Below are positions 1-6,636 of a stretch of 10,543 bases of DNA, piece after piece. Origin of the DNA: Caldisericia bacterium (GTDB lineage Bacteria > Caldisericota > Caldisericia > B22-G15); contig JAGGSY010000023.1 of assembly GCA_021158845.1 (NCBI GenBank), forward strand, positions 1 through 10,543. Direction: 5' to 3'. Numbering within the stretch: the first letter of the stretch is position 1; the number at the start of each line of letters is the position of its first letter. The translations under genes were made by a program, and so were the position numbers. The notes beneath the pieces were generated by a model. It worked only from the letters and a program-made list of their open reading frames with translations, searched no databases and had not been told where the DNA came from.

Positions 1-461
1 TCTTCTTCTAAAACCATTGTTGGTAATATTTCTTTTGTTATTATATCCCTCTCCATATAGAAGAAGGGTTCTATCTCCTTCTTAAACGCCTTTAATTCCT
101 CTACAACCTTTTCTCCTTCTTCTATAAATTTCTTTCTCTCCTCCTTCTCTATTCTCTCATCATAAAAATTCTTCTCGTCAGCGCTTCCTCCTTCTACAAA
201 CTGAAAATCAACCTTATCACCGAACTTCGAAACCGTGAGACTCTCATCTACGACTGATTCAACATCCTCTGCATCAGTTGAAAAGGAAAAGCCAAGTTTT
301 CCATCCTTTATAACCCTTACAGCAATACCCCCATTTTTTCCTTCCTCAATATTTTTAAATTTACCATTCTCAAAGGAGAGGGATAACTTATCAACGTTAA
401 GTATTAAAAGTTCTCCACTCGCTCCACTTTGTTCAACAAGCTTTACAAATTTCTCTCTCAT
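1..461 (-). CDS. pmbA: PmbA/TldE-family protein, N-terminal part (3' end outside window)
   Basis: About 153 N-terminal residues of the TldE (PmbA) partner of the TldD/TldE protease. The protein starts MREKFVKLVEQSGASGELL. It continues with the family's typical N-terminal pattern: a short helix, strands around 'LSLSFENGKFKNIEEG', then 'GGIAVRVIKDGKLGFSFST' at about residues 44-62, the usual 'G.a.rv...g.lGf.ys' signature of TldD/PmbA N-domains. A Lys/Glu-rich helical stretch follows. The ATG start overlaps the tldD stop as ATGA (458-461) and has GGAGG at 468-472, so the two are translationally coupled. In the family TldE lacks the zinc motif and forms a heterodimer with TldD; the C-terminal domain that would show this is off the window. 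Assignment rests on the N-domain pattern plus the neighbour. It could instead be a second TldD-like paralogue. Confidence 0.85.
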   Translation of the reverse strand, partial: MREKFVKLVEQSGASGELLILNVDKLSLSFENGKFKNIEEGKNGGIAVRVIKDGKLGFSFSTDAEDVESVVDESLTVSKFGDKVDFQFVEGGSADEKNFYDERIEKEERKKFIEEGEKVVEELKAFKKEIEPFFYMERDIITKEILPTMVLEE

Positions 462-1837
462 CCCTTACCTCCAACAAGTGCATTGCTTATAAGTATGTGT
501 GGAGAACCATGACTCACCGGGAGCGGATACTGATTTCCCTTTCCACATCCACCACCAGAATCGTGTATCTCAAAATCATTACCTATACCTACAATGTTTT
601 TAAGAGTTGTAAACACATTTCCAGAAAGAGAGATGTTTTTAACCATTTCTGAAATCTTCCCATCCCTTATTATGTACGAAACTTCAGGCACAAATGTAAA
701 TAGTTCTCCATTGGTTTGACCACCAAAGGCTCCTTTTGCATAAACCCCAAACTTCACATCTTTTATAAGATCAGAAAAATCAACCTTACCATTCTCTATA
801 CATGTAATTCTCATCCTCGGTATAGGAGGGAAATTATAGGATATCGCCCTTCCATTACCTGTAGCTTCCTCATTCATCTTTCCTGCAGTTTCTCTTGAAT
901 GTAGTCTTCCATAAAGCACACCATTCTTGATAAGGTAAACTTTTTTTGTTTTTACACCCTCTGAATCATACATAACAAAACCTCTCTTACCCTCCATATC
1001 GCCTGTATCAAAAACATTTAAGCCTTCCGAGCCAAAAACTCTTCCAATCTTCATGATTCTTTTTAAGTTCTCATTTTCGTAAATGTTGTCTCCTTCACTT
1101 AGATGACCAAAAGCTTCATGGATAAAGACTCCTCCAAGTTCCTGGTCTATAACAACAGGAAAGTTTCCTCCCTTAATCTCTTTAGCATTCAACAATTCAA
1201 TTGCAAGTTTTGCCTTTTCTTTAACTTCCTCTTCAAGACCAAACATCACAGAAATATCATTACTACTTCCAAAATCAACTTTACTTCTCTGTGTTTCCTT
1301 TCCATTACTTGCAATCACCATCATTGTTGATCCTATATCTATAACATCCTGTTCAACATAAGTTCCCTCTGAATTGGCAAAATAAACTTTTTTAACTGTG
1401 TCATTATACCTTATAAAAGTTCCTACTATTTCATTACCAGCCGAGAAAAAGATTTCATTATATTTCATGAGTGTTTTTACCTTCTCCTCAAGAGAAATAT
1501 CCTCAGGATGTTTGATTACTTTAGGTTTAAATTTTACTTCAACTACATCAGCGGATGCAAGAGTGGATTTCTCCTTTATGAGTCCTTTCAGGGTTTTTGC
1601 CTGAGATATGGCATCTTCAACCTTTCTTTTTATCTCACCAAGGCTATTGAAATATACAAAACCCCATACACCGCCTACTAAAACCCTGGCATTTCCTCCA
1701 AAGAACCTACCTCTCTTTAATGTCTCTAAACTTCTTCCCTTTATTTCAACTCCTGTCTTCTCTCCCTTTTCAACCCTAATCTCCAGATAATCAACATCAC
1801 TCCTTTTTACAATGCTCCTTATTAAATCTTCAATCAA
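458..1837 (-). CDS. tldD: TldD-family zinc metalloprotease subunit
   Basis: A 459-residue, full-length TldD/PmbA-family protein, the catalytic half of the cytosolic TldD/TldE protease. In studied bacteria this protease degrades or trims unfolded or modified peptides such as the microcin B17 precursor and the CcdA antitoxin. The zinc site is visible as HEAFGH at residues 240-245, followed by LSEGD, and the conserved C-terminal GGGCGKG places Cys431 as the likely third metal ligand. The N-domain has the 'GGNARVLVGGVWGFVYFN' pattern at about residues 47-64. The start is TTG at 1837-1835. No upstream in-frame ATG is available, and TGGAGGT lies 6 nt before the TTG, which supports it. The stop TGA overlaps the pmbA ATG by 4 bp. 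The gene is divergent from the por operon. No precursor peptide or toxin gene is visible nearby, so the substrate is unknown. Confidence 0.93.
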   Translation of the reverse strand: MIEDLIRSIVKRSDVDYLEIRVEKGEKTGVEIKGRSLETLKRGRFFGGNARVLVGGVWGFVYFNSLGEIKRKVEDAISQAKTLKGLIKEKSTLASADVVEVKFKPKVIKHPEDISLEEKVKTLMKYNEIFFSAGNEIVGTFIRYNDTVKKVYFANSEGTYVEQDVIDIGSTMMVIASNGKETQRSKVDFGSSNDISVMFGLEEEVKEKAKLAIELLNAKEIKGGNFPVVIDQELGGVFIHEAFGHLSEGDNIYENENLKRIMKIGRVFGSEGLNVFDTGDMEGKRGFVMYDSEGVKTKKVYLIKNGVLYGRLHSRETAGKMNEEATGNGRAISYNFPPIPRMRITCIENGKVDFSDLIKDVKFGVYAKGAFGGQTNGELFTFVPEVSYIIRDGKISEMVKNISLSGNVFTTLKNIVGIGNDFEIHDSGGGCGKGNQYPLPVSHGSPHILISNALVGGKG

Positions 1838-1843
1838 ATCTGT

Positions 1844-1850
1844 ACCTCCA
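1844..1850 (-). promoter_or_regulatory. ribosome binding site of tldD supporting a TTG start
   Basis: On the minus strand TGGAGGT stands 6 nt before TTG (1837-1835). This near-perfect Shine-Dalgarno decides the start, because no ATG or GTG is suitably placed. Confidence 0.75.
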
Positions 1851-1899
1851 GTTCTAAGTTTCTAATTAATAATAAAAAATAGTTGTTCTCTTTTCAATC

Positions 1900-1928
1900 A
1901 TTATAATTGCGATTATGTTTATAAAAAA
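1900..1928 (-). promoter_or_regulatory. putative promoter of tldD-pmbA
   Basis: The minus strand carries a perfect TATAAT at 1905-1900. The region 17-18 nt upstream (about 1923-1929) is only T-rich (GTTTTTT) and is a poor -35 box. Transcription would start near 1893, giving a leader of roughly 55 nt before the TTG start. AT-rich DNA yields chance TATAAT boxes, so this is a moderate call. An ATAAT-TGCG-ATTAT inverted repeat at 1903-1916 overlaps the -10 box. Confidence 0.4.
1903..1916. repeat. short inverted repeat overlapping the tldD -10 box
   Basis: ATAAT (1903-1907) and ATTAT (1912-1916) are inverted copies around a TGCG centre. Its position over the minus-strand TATAAT would suit an operator. 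The arms are short and AT-only, so chance is a real alternative. Confidence 0.25.
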
Positions 1929-1930
1929 CT

Positions 1931-1959
1931 TTTCCTTTATTTTTTTAAAGTGCTATAAT
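1931..1959 (+). promoter_or_regulatory. putative extended -10 promoter of the por operon
   Basis: TGCTATAAT at 1951-1959 is a perfect extended -10 element (TGnTATAAT). The hexamer 17 nt upstream, TTTCCT at 1931-1936, is a weak -35, which is tolerated by extended -10 promoters. The start of transcription would be near 1966, giving a leader of about 70 nt before porG. A second TATAAT at 1977-1982, without a TG extension, lies in the downstream repeat copy and could give a second start near 1989. Confidence 0.5.
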
Positions 1960-1994
1960 ATAATAAGGTTTGGTAATATAATATAATAAGGTTT
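1954..1994 (+). repeat. exact 18-bp direct repeat, 23-bp period, in the por promoter
   Basis: TATAATATAATAAGGTTT occurs at 1954-1971 and again at 1977-1994, separated by 5 bp (GGTAA). Both copies begin with TATAAT. The 23-bp period is about two helical turns, so the copies face nearly the same side of the DNA. It may be a duplicated -10 region giving two promoters, or a pair of regulator sites covering the transcription start. Confidence 0.8.
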
Positions 1995-2021
1995 TTGGCA
2001 ATAAATTAAAATTAAATAAAC

Positions 2022-2026
2022 GGAGG
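2022..2026 (+). promoter_or_regulatory. ribosome binding site of porG supporting a GTG start
   Basis: GGAGG stands 8 nt before GTG at 2035. No in-frame ATG lies near, and the protein begins right at the first strand of the gamma-subunit fold, so GTG is the likely start. Confidence 0.75.
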
Positions 2027-2034
2027 AAAGAAAA

Positions 2035-2601
2035 GTGAAAGAGGTGTTTGAGGTTAGAATTCATGGAAGAGCGGGTCAGGGCGCTAAATCGGGAGGTCAG
2101 ATTTTAGCCCTTGCTGCTTTTAAAGAGGGTAAAACGATTCAAGCCTTCCCTGAGTATGGATCTGAGAGAAGAGGTGCTCCAACAGTTGCTTACACAAGAA
2201 TCTCTGAGAAAGAGATAAGATCCCACGAACCTATAGTTAATCCAGATGTTGTAATTGTTCTTGATGACACACTTCTATACACAATTCCTGTAACTAAAGG
2301 GTTATCTGATGAAGGAGTGCTAATAGTGAATACTGTAAAGAGTCCTGAGGAGGTAAGAAGAATAACAAAGTTCAAGGGAAAGATCTTCACAGTGGATGCA
2401 AGTGGAATAAGTATAAACAATATTGGTAGAGATGCTCCAAATGTTCCATCTCTTGGAGTTCTTGTTAAATCCTATCCCATTGTAAAACTGGAATCCCTCG
2501 AACTTGCTATAAGGGAGATTTTTGAAAAAAAGATGGGAAAGGAAAAGGTAGAGGCGAACATAAAAGCTCTTAGAGAAGGCTATAAGGAGGCGAAATCATG
2601 A
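2035..2601 (+). CDS. porG: pyruvate:ferredoxin oxidoreductase, gamma subunit
   Basis: A 188-residue gamma subunit of a 2-oxoacid:ferredoxin oxidoreductase, of normal length for the stand-alone four-subunit type. The N-terminus FEVRIHGRAGQGAKSGGQIL carries the family's Gly-rich G-x-GQG motif (residues 11-16). It is followed by 'AFPEYGSERRGAP' (37-49) and 'RSHEPIVNPDVVIVLDDTLL' (62-81), all diagnostic for the gamma domain. In the family this domain helps bind coenzyme A and complete the alpha/beta catalytic unit in the cytosol. GTG start with GGAGG 8 nt upstream. It is the first gene of the operon behind an extended -10 promoter, and its stop overlaps the porD start as ATGA. Pyruvate rather than another 2-oxoacid is inferred from the whole G-D-A-B set. 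Confidence 0.93.
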   Translation: MKEVFEVRIHGRAGQGAKSGGQILALAAFKEGKTIQAFPEYGSERRGAPTVAYTRISEKEIRSHEPIVNPDVVIVLDDTLLYTIPVTKGLSDEGVLIVNTVKSPEEVRRITKFKGKIFTVDASGISINNIGRDAPNVPSLGVLVKSYPIVKLESLELAIREIFEKKMGKEKVEANIKALREGYKEAKS

Positions 2602-2948
2602 GTGAAAAAGTAAAATGGAGTGAACTCAAAGGCTGGAAGGAAATACCCATAGGTGGAAATCTACCAGCTAAAACTTCTCTTGAATACAAAACTGGAACTT
2701 GGAGAACATTTAGACCAGAATTTGATCCATCTCTATGCACCCACTGCATGATATGTGTTCACTACTGCCCAGACTCTGCAATTCCTGTGATCATATCTGA
2801 AGAAGGAGTCAAAGGTTTTAGAGATAGAGTATATAAAGGTCCAGTCAGACTTGAAACTAATTTTGACTACTGCAAAGGATGTGGAATATGTGCTGAGGAA
2901 TGTCCTACAAAAGCAATTAAAATGGTAAGGGAAACATGGGAGGATTAA
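2598..2948 (+). CDS. porD: pyruvate:ferredoxin oxidoreductase, delta subunit (2x[4Fe-4S] ferredoxin-like)
   Basis: A 116-residue delta subunit with two classical [4Fe-4S] motifs. The first is C47-x2-C50-x2-C53-x3-C57 (CTHCMICVHYCP) and the second is C92-x2-C95-x2-C98-x3-C102 (CKGCGICAEECP). In the family it passes electrons from the cluster in the beta subunit to ferredoxin. The extra N-terminal arm of about 45 residues (WKEIPIGGNLPAKTSLEYKTG...) is typical of PorD and separates it from a free ferredoxin. The start overlaps the porG stop by 4 bp, with AAGGAGG at 2584-2590. porA follows after 1 nt. All eight Cys ligands are present and nothing looks damaged. Confidence 0.95.
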   Translation: MSEKVKWSELKGWKEIPIGGNLPAKTSLEYKTGTWRTFRPEFDPSLCTHCMICVHYCPDSAIPVIISEEGVKGFRDRVYKGPVRLETNFDYCKGCGICAEECPTKAIKMVRETWED

Positions 2949-2949
2949 A

Positions 2950-4134
2950 ATGAGTATGACAAAAGTTAAAAGCACAAAAAAACCATTAACTGGAAATGAA
3001 GCCATTGCTGAAGCAATGAGGCAGATAAAGCCAGATGTTCTTGCAGCATATCCTATTACACCTCAATCTCCAATAGTCCACACCTTCGCAAAGTTTGTTG
3101 CTGATGGAGTTGTGGATACTGTGATGGTAACACCAGAGTCAGAACATTCTGCCATATCTGTGGTAACAGGCGCAGAAGCTGCTGGTGCGAGAGCAATGTC
3201 TGCCACAGCATCGCAGGGACTTGCACTTATGGTGGAAGTTCTACCTGCAACATCTGGATTGAGACTGCCAGTGGTTATGGCAATAGCAAATAGAGCATTA
3301 TCTGCTCCAATAAACATACACTGTGACCATTCCGATTCCATGGCGGTAAGAGACCTCGGTTGGATTCAAATTTACTCTGAAAATGCACAGGAAGCATATG
3401 AAAATATGTTTCTTGCGGTAAGGCTTGCAGAACATCCAGATGTTTTACTTCCAGCAATGGTTATGCTTGATGGATTTATCATAAGTCATGGAGTTGAGGT
3501 TGTAGAGATATATGATGATGAAGTTATGCACAAATTTGTTGGTGAAAGAAAACCAAAATTTTCCCTGTTGAATTATAAGGAGCCATGGACAATGGGTCCC
3601 CTTGAATTAACTGATTACTACTTTGAAACAAAGAGACAGGAACAGGAAGCTATGAAGAAGGCTAAAAAGCTGTATATAGAGATAGGAAAGGAACTATCAG
3701 AAATTACAGGCAAAGAGTATGGATACTTTGAAAAGTATAGACTTGACGATGCAGAAGTGGGGATAGTGGTTCTATCCTCTGCTGCAGGAACTGCAAAGGA
3801 TGCAGTGGATGAACTGAGGAAAGAGGGTAAAAAGGTAGGATTGTTGAAGCCAAAACTATTTAGACCCTTCCCATATGAAGAGATAAGAGATGCTTTAAAA
3901 CATTTGAAAGTTATAGGTGTTCTTGATAGATCCTATTCCTTTGGTGGTTATGCTCCCCTCTATTCAGAGATAAGAAACGCTCTATATGACCTTGATAAAA
4001 GAATTCCAATACAGAGTTATATATATGGGCTTGGTGGAAGAGATATCTTCAAACAAGAGATAAAGGAAGTCTTCAACGAACTCCTTGAAGGTAAAGTTTC
4101 AAGTGAAGAAAAGTGTATAGGACTTAGAGAGTAA
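2950..4134 (+). CDS. porA: pyruvate:ferredoxin oxidoreductase, alpha subunit
   Basis: A 394-residue alpha subunit, full length. It carries the thiamine-diphosphate pyrimidine domain and domain II of the oxidoreductase. YPITPQS (residues 34-40) and TPESEHSA (61-68) are the family's N-terminal signatures. 'ANRALSAP' (113-120) contains an Arg (R115) that probably matches the substrate-carboxylate-binding Arg of known pyruvate enzymes. 'HCDHSDSMAVRDLGW' (124-138) is another strongly conserved block. The C-terminal part (about 270-390: GIVVLSSAAGTAKDAVDEL, VGLLKPKLFRPFP) is the usual transketolase-C-like domain. Start ATG at 2950 follows GGGAGG (2938-2943); ATG at 2956 is a possible alternative. 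With PorB it forms the TPP site that oxidatively decarboxylates pyruvate to acetyl-CoA, or runs in reverse. Confidence 0.95.
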   Translation: MSMTKVKSTKKPLTGNEAIAEAMRQIKPDVLAAYPITPQSPIVHTFAKFVADGVVDTVMVTPESEHSAISVVTGAEAAGARAMSATASQGLALMVEVLPATSGLRLPVVMAIANRALSAPINIHCDHSDSMAVRDLGWIQIYSENAQEAYENMFLAVRLAEHPDVLLPAMVMLDGFIISHGVEVVEIYDDEVMHKFVGERKPKFSLLNYKEPWTMGPLELTDYYFETKRQEQEAMKKAKKLYIEIGKELSEITGKEYGYFEKYRLDDAEVGIVVLSSAAGTAKDAVDELRKEGKKVGLLKPKLFRPFPYEEIRDALKHLKVIGVLDRSYSFGGYAPLYSEIRNALYDLDKRIPIQSYIYGLGGRDIFKQEIKEVFNELLEGKVSSEEKCIGLRE

Positions 4135-4144
4135 GGAGGAAAAA

Positions 4145-5098
4145 ATGAATGTAAGAGAATTGGCTAAAATTCAAGCTGAACAGGGCTTGAAGCTTGTTCC
4201 GGGACACAGAATGTGTGCCGGATGTGGGATAAACACCATAGTAAGAACTGTTCTTTCAGCTTCAAAAGATCCTGTTATTGTTGTAAATGCTACAGGGTGT
4301 CTTGAAGTTGTCACAACAATATATCCATACACTGCATGGAATGTTCCATGGCTTCATGTCACTTTTCTTAACGCAGCATCTGCTGCATCTGGAGTTGAAG
4401 CTGCCTATAGAGCACTCAAGAAAAAGGGAGTTGTTAAAGATAAAGTTAACATAATTGCCTTTGGAGGAGATGGTGGAACCTATGATATAGGTATTCAAGC
4501 TCTCTCTGGAGCCCTTGAAAGAAGACACAATTTTCTCTATGTGTGCTATGACAATGAAGGATATATGAACACAGGCCATCAGAGGAGCGGTGCTACTCCA
4601 TTTGGAGCATCCACAACAACTGCTCCATCTGGTAAAGTATCCTTTGGAAAGAAGGAGTGGAGAAAAGACCTTGTGAAAATTGTAGCAGCACACAACATAC
4701 CGTATGTAGCTCAGGCTTCCATATGGAAGGTTGTTGATCTATACAATAAGGCAGAAAAGGCTCTATCCATAGAAGGACCGAAATTTATAAATGTATTGAT
4801 GCCATGCACAACAAACTGGTCTTTTCCAGAGAACTTAACAATAAAACTGTCAAGACTTGCAACTGAGACAAACTTTTGGCCCCTATATGAAATTGAAAAT
4901 GGCGTACTTACAATAAACTACAAGCCAAAAGAGAGAAAGCCTATTGAGGAGTTTTTAAAACTTCAAACAAGATTCAAACATCTATTCAAACCAGAGAATA
5001 GACATGTAATTGAAGAGATGCAGAAAAAGATTGATGAGGATTGGGAAAATCTTTTGAAACTGGAGAGAGTAACACACGAAGAGGGAGTAAGGTTGTAA
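4145..5098 (+). CDS. porB: pyruvate:ferredoxin oxidoreductase, beta subunit
   Basis: A 317-residue beta subunit that binds the diphosphate end of TPP and a [4Fe-4S] cluster. The cluster ligands are visible as C24-x2-C27 (RMCAGCG), C52 (ATGCLE) and C221 (MPCTTNW), the expected four-Cys pattern. The TPP/Mg motif runs from GGDGG (107-111) to CYDNEGYMNTG (134-144). 'PYTAWNVPWLHVTFLNAAS' (60-78) and 'QRSGATPFGASTTTAPSG' (146-163) are close to what is known for pyruvate-specific beta subunits. It begins 10 bp after porA with GGAGG at 4135-4139. It is the last gene of the por operon: an intrinsic terminator starts 6 bp after its stop. Confidence 0.95.
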   Translation: MNVRELAKIQAEQGLKLVPGHRMCAGCGINTIVRTVLSASKDPVIVVNATGCLEVVTTIYPYTAWNVPWLHVTFLNAASAASGVEAAYRALKKKGVVKDKVNIIAFGGDGGTYDIGIQALSGALERRHNFLYVCYDNEGYMNTGHQRSGATPFGASTTTAPSGKVSFGKKEWRKDLVKIVAAHNIPYVAQASIWKVVDLYNKAEKALSIEGPKFINVLMPCTTNWSFPENLTIKLSRLATETNFWPLYEIENGVLTINYKPKERKPIEEFLKLQTRFKHLFKPENRHVIEEMQKKIDEDWENLLKLERVTHEEGVRL

Positions 5099-5103
5099 TA
5101 TTT

Positions 5104-5135
5104 AAAGCCCCAGATGTCTGGGGCTTTTTATTTTT
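5104..5135 (+). terminator. intrinsic terminator after porB
   Basis: AAAGCCCCAG (5104-5113) pairs perfectly with CTGGGGCTTT (5118-5127) around an ATGT loop. The T-run TTTTTATTTTT follows the stem. It is a strong rho-independent terminator placed right after porB, and ends only about 15 nt before the gcvT start. Confidence 0.92.
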
Positions 5136-5149
5136 AATAAGGAAGAAAA

Positions 5150-6238
5150 ATGAAAACAGTTCCATTAATTGAATTACACAAAAGACTTGGTGCGCATCTA
5201 ACTGAATTCTCTGGATTTTTGATGCCCCTTTATTATAAATCCATAAGGGATGAGCATCTATCAGTGAGGAATAGTGTGGGTATTTTTGATGTCTCCCACA
5301 TGGGAGAAATAGAGATAGAGGGAAAGAGAGCAAAACTCTTTGCCGATTATATACTAACCAACAACATCAACTCAACATCCTATGGAGATGTTAAGTATAC
5401 AGTAATGTGTAATGAGGAAGGGGGAATCCTTGATGATTTGTTCTCCTATACATTTTCAGATGAAAGAATCCTTCTTGTTGTAAACGCCGGAAACACAGAA
5501 AAGGACTTTAACTGGATTAAAAAACATCTATGGGACGGACTTAATGTGAAAAACATCTCCAGTGAAATCGTGGAGTTTGCCATTCAGGGACCTCAAGCTG
5601 AGAAACTCCTCCAGAACTTCACAGATTTTGATCTCTCACAGATTGGATACTTTAAATTCAACGAAATAGAAATCTTTGGAGAAAAACTCCTCATTTCAAG
5701 AACTGGCTATACAGGAGAGGATGGATTTGAAGTATATATGAAGGCATCACTTGGAGAAAAAATTTTCATGGATATCCTTGAAAAGGGGAAGGAATTTAAC
5801 ATACTCCCATGTGGACTTGGTGCAAGGGATACATTAAGATTTGAGGTGTGCTATTGGCTCTATGGAAATGATATTGATGAATCCATAAATCCAATAGAAT
5901 CTGGTCAAAAATTTCTCGTGGATTTTTCAAAAGAGGACTTTATTGGAAAAAACGCACTTGAAAAAATTAAAGAGAGGGGTGTAAAGAGAAAATGGAGAGG
6001 ACTTGAGATTAGTGGTGGTGTTGCAAGACATGGTTATAAGATCTTTAAGAACGGAAGAGAGATTGGATTTGTAACAAGCGGAAACTTCTCATTTGTGTTG
6101 AATAAATCCCTCGCATTAGCCTACATTAACCTTCCTTATGGTAAAATTGGAGAAGAGGTTAGAATTTTAGGAAAAGGGAAGGAGCTTAAAGGGAAAGTCA
6201 TTAAGAAACCTTTTATAAAACCAAGAACAAAAAAATAA
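5150..6238 (+). CDS. gcvT: glycine cleavage system T protein (aminomethyltransferase)
   Basis: A 362-residue T-protein of normal length. It transfers the methylene group from the aminomethyl-lipoyl arm of GcvH to tetrahydrofolate and releases ammonia. It opens with 'TPLxxLHxxLGA'-like residues 4-15, then 'SVGIFDVSHMGEIEI' (42-56). 'GGILDDL' (91-97) contains the catalytic Asp at 95/96, then 'VNAGNTEKDFNWI' (111-123) and 'RTGYTGEDGFEVY' (184-196). 'GLGARDTLRFE' (221-231) and the C-terminal 'GFVTSGNFSFVLNKSLALAYI' are also typical. Start ATG at 5150 has AAGGAAG shortly upstream. It follows the por terminator with no room for a riboswitch or clear promoter. gcvH follows after 16 bp. Confidence 0.96.
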   Translation: MKTVPLIELHKRLGAHLTEFSGFLMPLYYKSIRDEHLSVRNSVGIFDVSHMGEIEIEGKRAKLFADYILTNNINSTSYGDVKYTVMCNEEGGILDDLFSYTFSDERILLVVNAGNTEKDFNWIKKHLWDGLNVKNISSEIVEFAIQGPQAEKLLQNFTDFDLSQIGYFKFNEIEIFGEKLLISRTGYTGEDGFEVYMKASLGEKIFMDILEKGKEFNILPCGLGARDTLRFEVCYWLYGNDIDESINPIESGQKFLVDFSKEDFIGKNALEKIKERGVKRKWRGLEISGGVARHGYKIFKNGREIGFVTSGNFSFVLNKSLALAYINLPYGKIGEEVRILGKGKELKGKVIKKPFIKPRTKK

Positions 6239-6254
6239 AAAGGAGGAGAGCAAG

Positions 6255-6635
6255 ATGGCTAAAGTTGTTGAGGGTCTTTACTATGCAAAGACCGATGAAT
6301 GGGCAAAGGTAGAGGGAGACACAGCAACCGTTGGTATTACTGACTACGCCCAGGATCAGTTGGGAGATATTGTTTATGTGGAAGAAGCAGAGGTTGGCAA
6401 GAAGGTAAAAAAGGGTGAAGCAGTTATATCCATTGAATCCGTAAAAACAGCAGCAGATATACATGCTCCAGTTTCTGGAGAAATAATTGAAGTGAACAAA
6501 GAAGTTGTAGATAATCCTTCCATTGTTAACGAGGATCCTTTTGGCAAAGGTTGGCTTTTCAAGATCAAAATGGAGAATAAAGAGGATTTAAACGATTTAA
6601 TGGATGCAAAGGGATACAGCGAGTATAGAAAATAA
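6255..6635 (+). CDS. gcvH: glycine cleavage system H protein (lipoyl carrier)
   Basis: A 126-residue H-protein, the lipoyl carrier that shuttles the aminomethyl group between P- and T-proteins. The lipoylation site is visible as ESVKTAAD (residues 61-68) with Lys64. 'EWAKVEGDTATVGITDYAQDQLGDIVYVE' (15-43) and 'APVSGEIIEVNKEVVDNPSIVNEDPFGKGWL' (71-101) are classic for GcvH and not for biotinyl or E2 lipoyl domains. A very strong AGGAGGAG (6241-6248) lies 6 nt before the ATG, the best ribosome site of the operon, which fits the high amount of H-protein needed. gcvPA begins 1 nt after its stop. The two radical SAM genes at the end of this operon could supply its lipoyl sulfurs. Confidence 0.97.
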   Translation: MAKVVEGLYYAKTDEWAKVEGDTATVGITDYAQDQLGDIVYVEEAEVGKKVKKGEAVISIESVKTAADIHAPVSGEIIEVNKEVVDNPSIVNEDPFGKGWLFKIKMENKEDLNDLMDAKGYSEYRK

Positions 6636-6636
6636 C

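Noticed and set aside
235..492. Open frame of 85 codons on the plus strand
   Set aside because: It is antisense to the pmbA start and tldD end, and its Ser/Pro/Phe-rich product is the usual shadow of a Lys/Glu-rich gene.
2598..2948. Free-standing 2x[4Fe-4S] ferredoxin
   Set aside because: The long N-terminal arm and its place between porG and porA identify it as the delta subunit.
4262..4693. Open frame of 143 codons on the minus strand inside porB
   Set aside because: It lies wholly opposite a strongly conserved gene, is rich in Cys and Ser runs without any motif, and has no ribosome site. It is a chance open frame.
5099..5149. Glycine riboswitch before gcvT
   Set aside because: The gap is only 51 bp and is filled by the intrinsic terminator and the ribosome site; no aptamer can fit.
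4986..5333. Minus-strand open frame of 115 codons spanning the porB-gcvT junction
   Set aside because: It runs through the terminator hairpin and both gene ends, with no recognisable protein features.
6604..6636. Upstream ATG for gcvPA giving 11 extra residues
   Set aside because: The extension (MQRDTASIENN) overlaps gcvH and has no family character. The family N-terminus begins at MKYIPLTEED.
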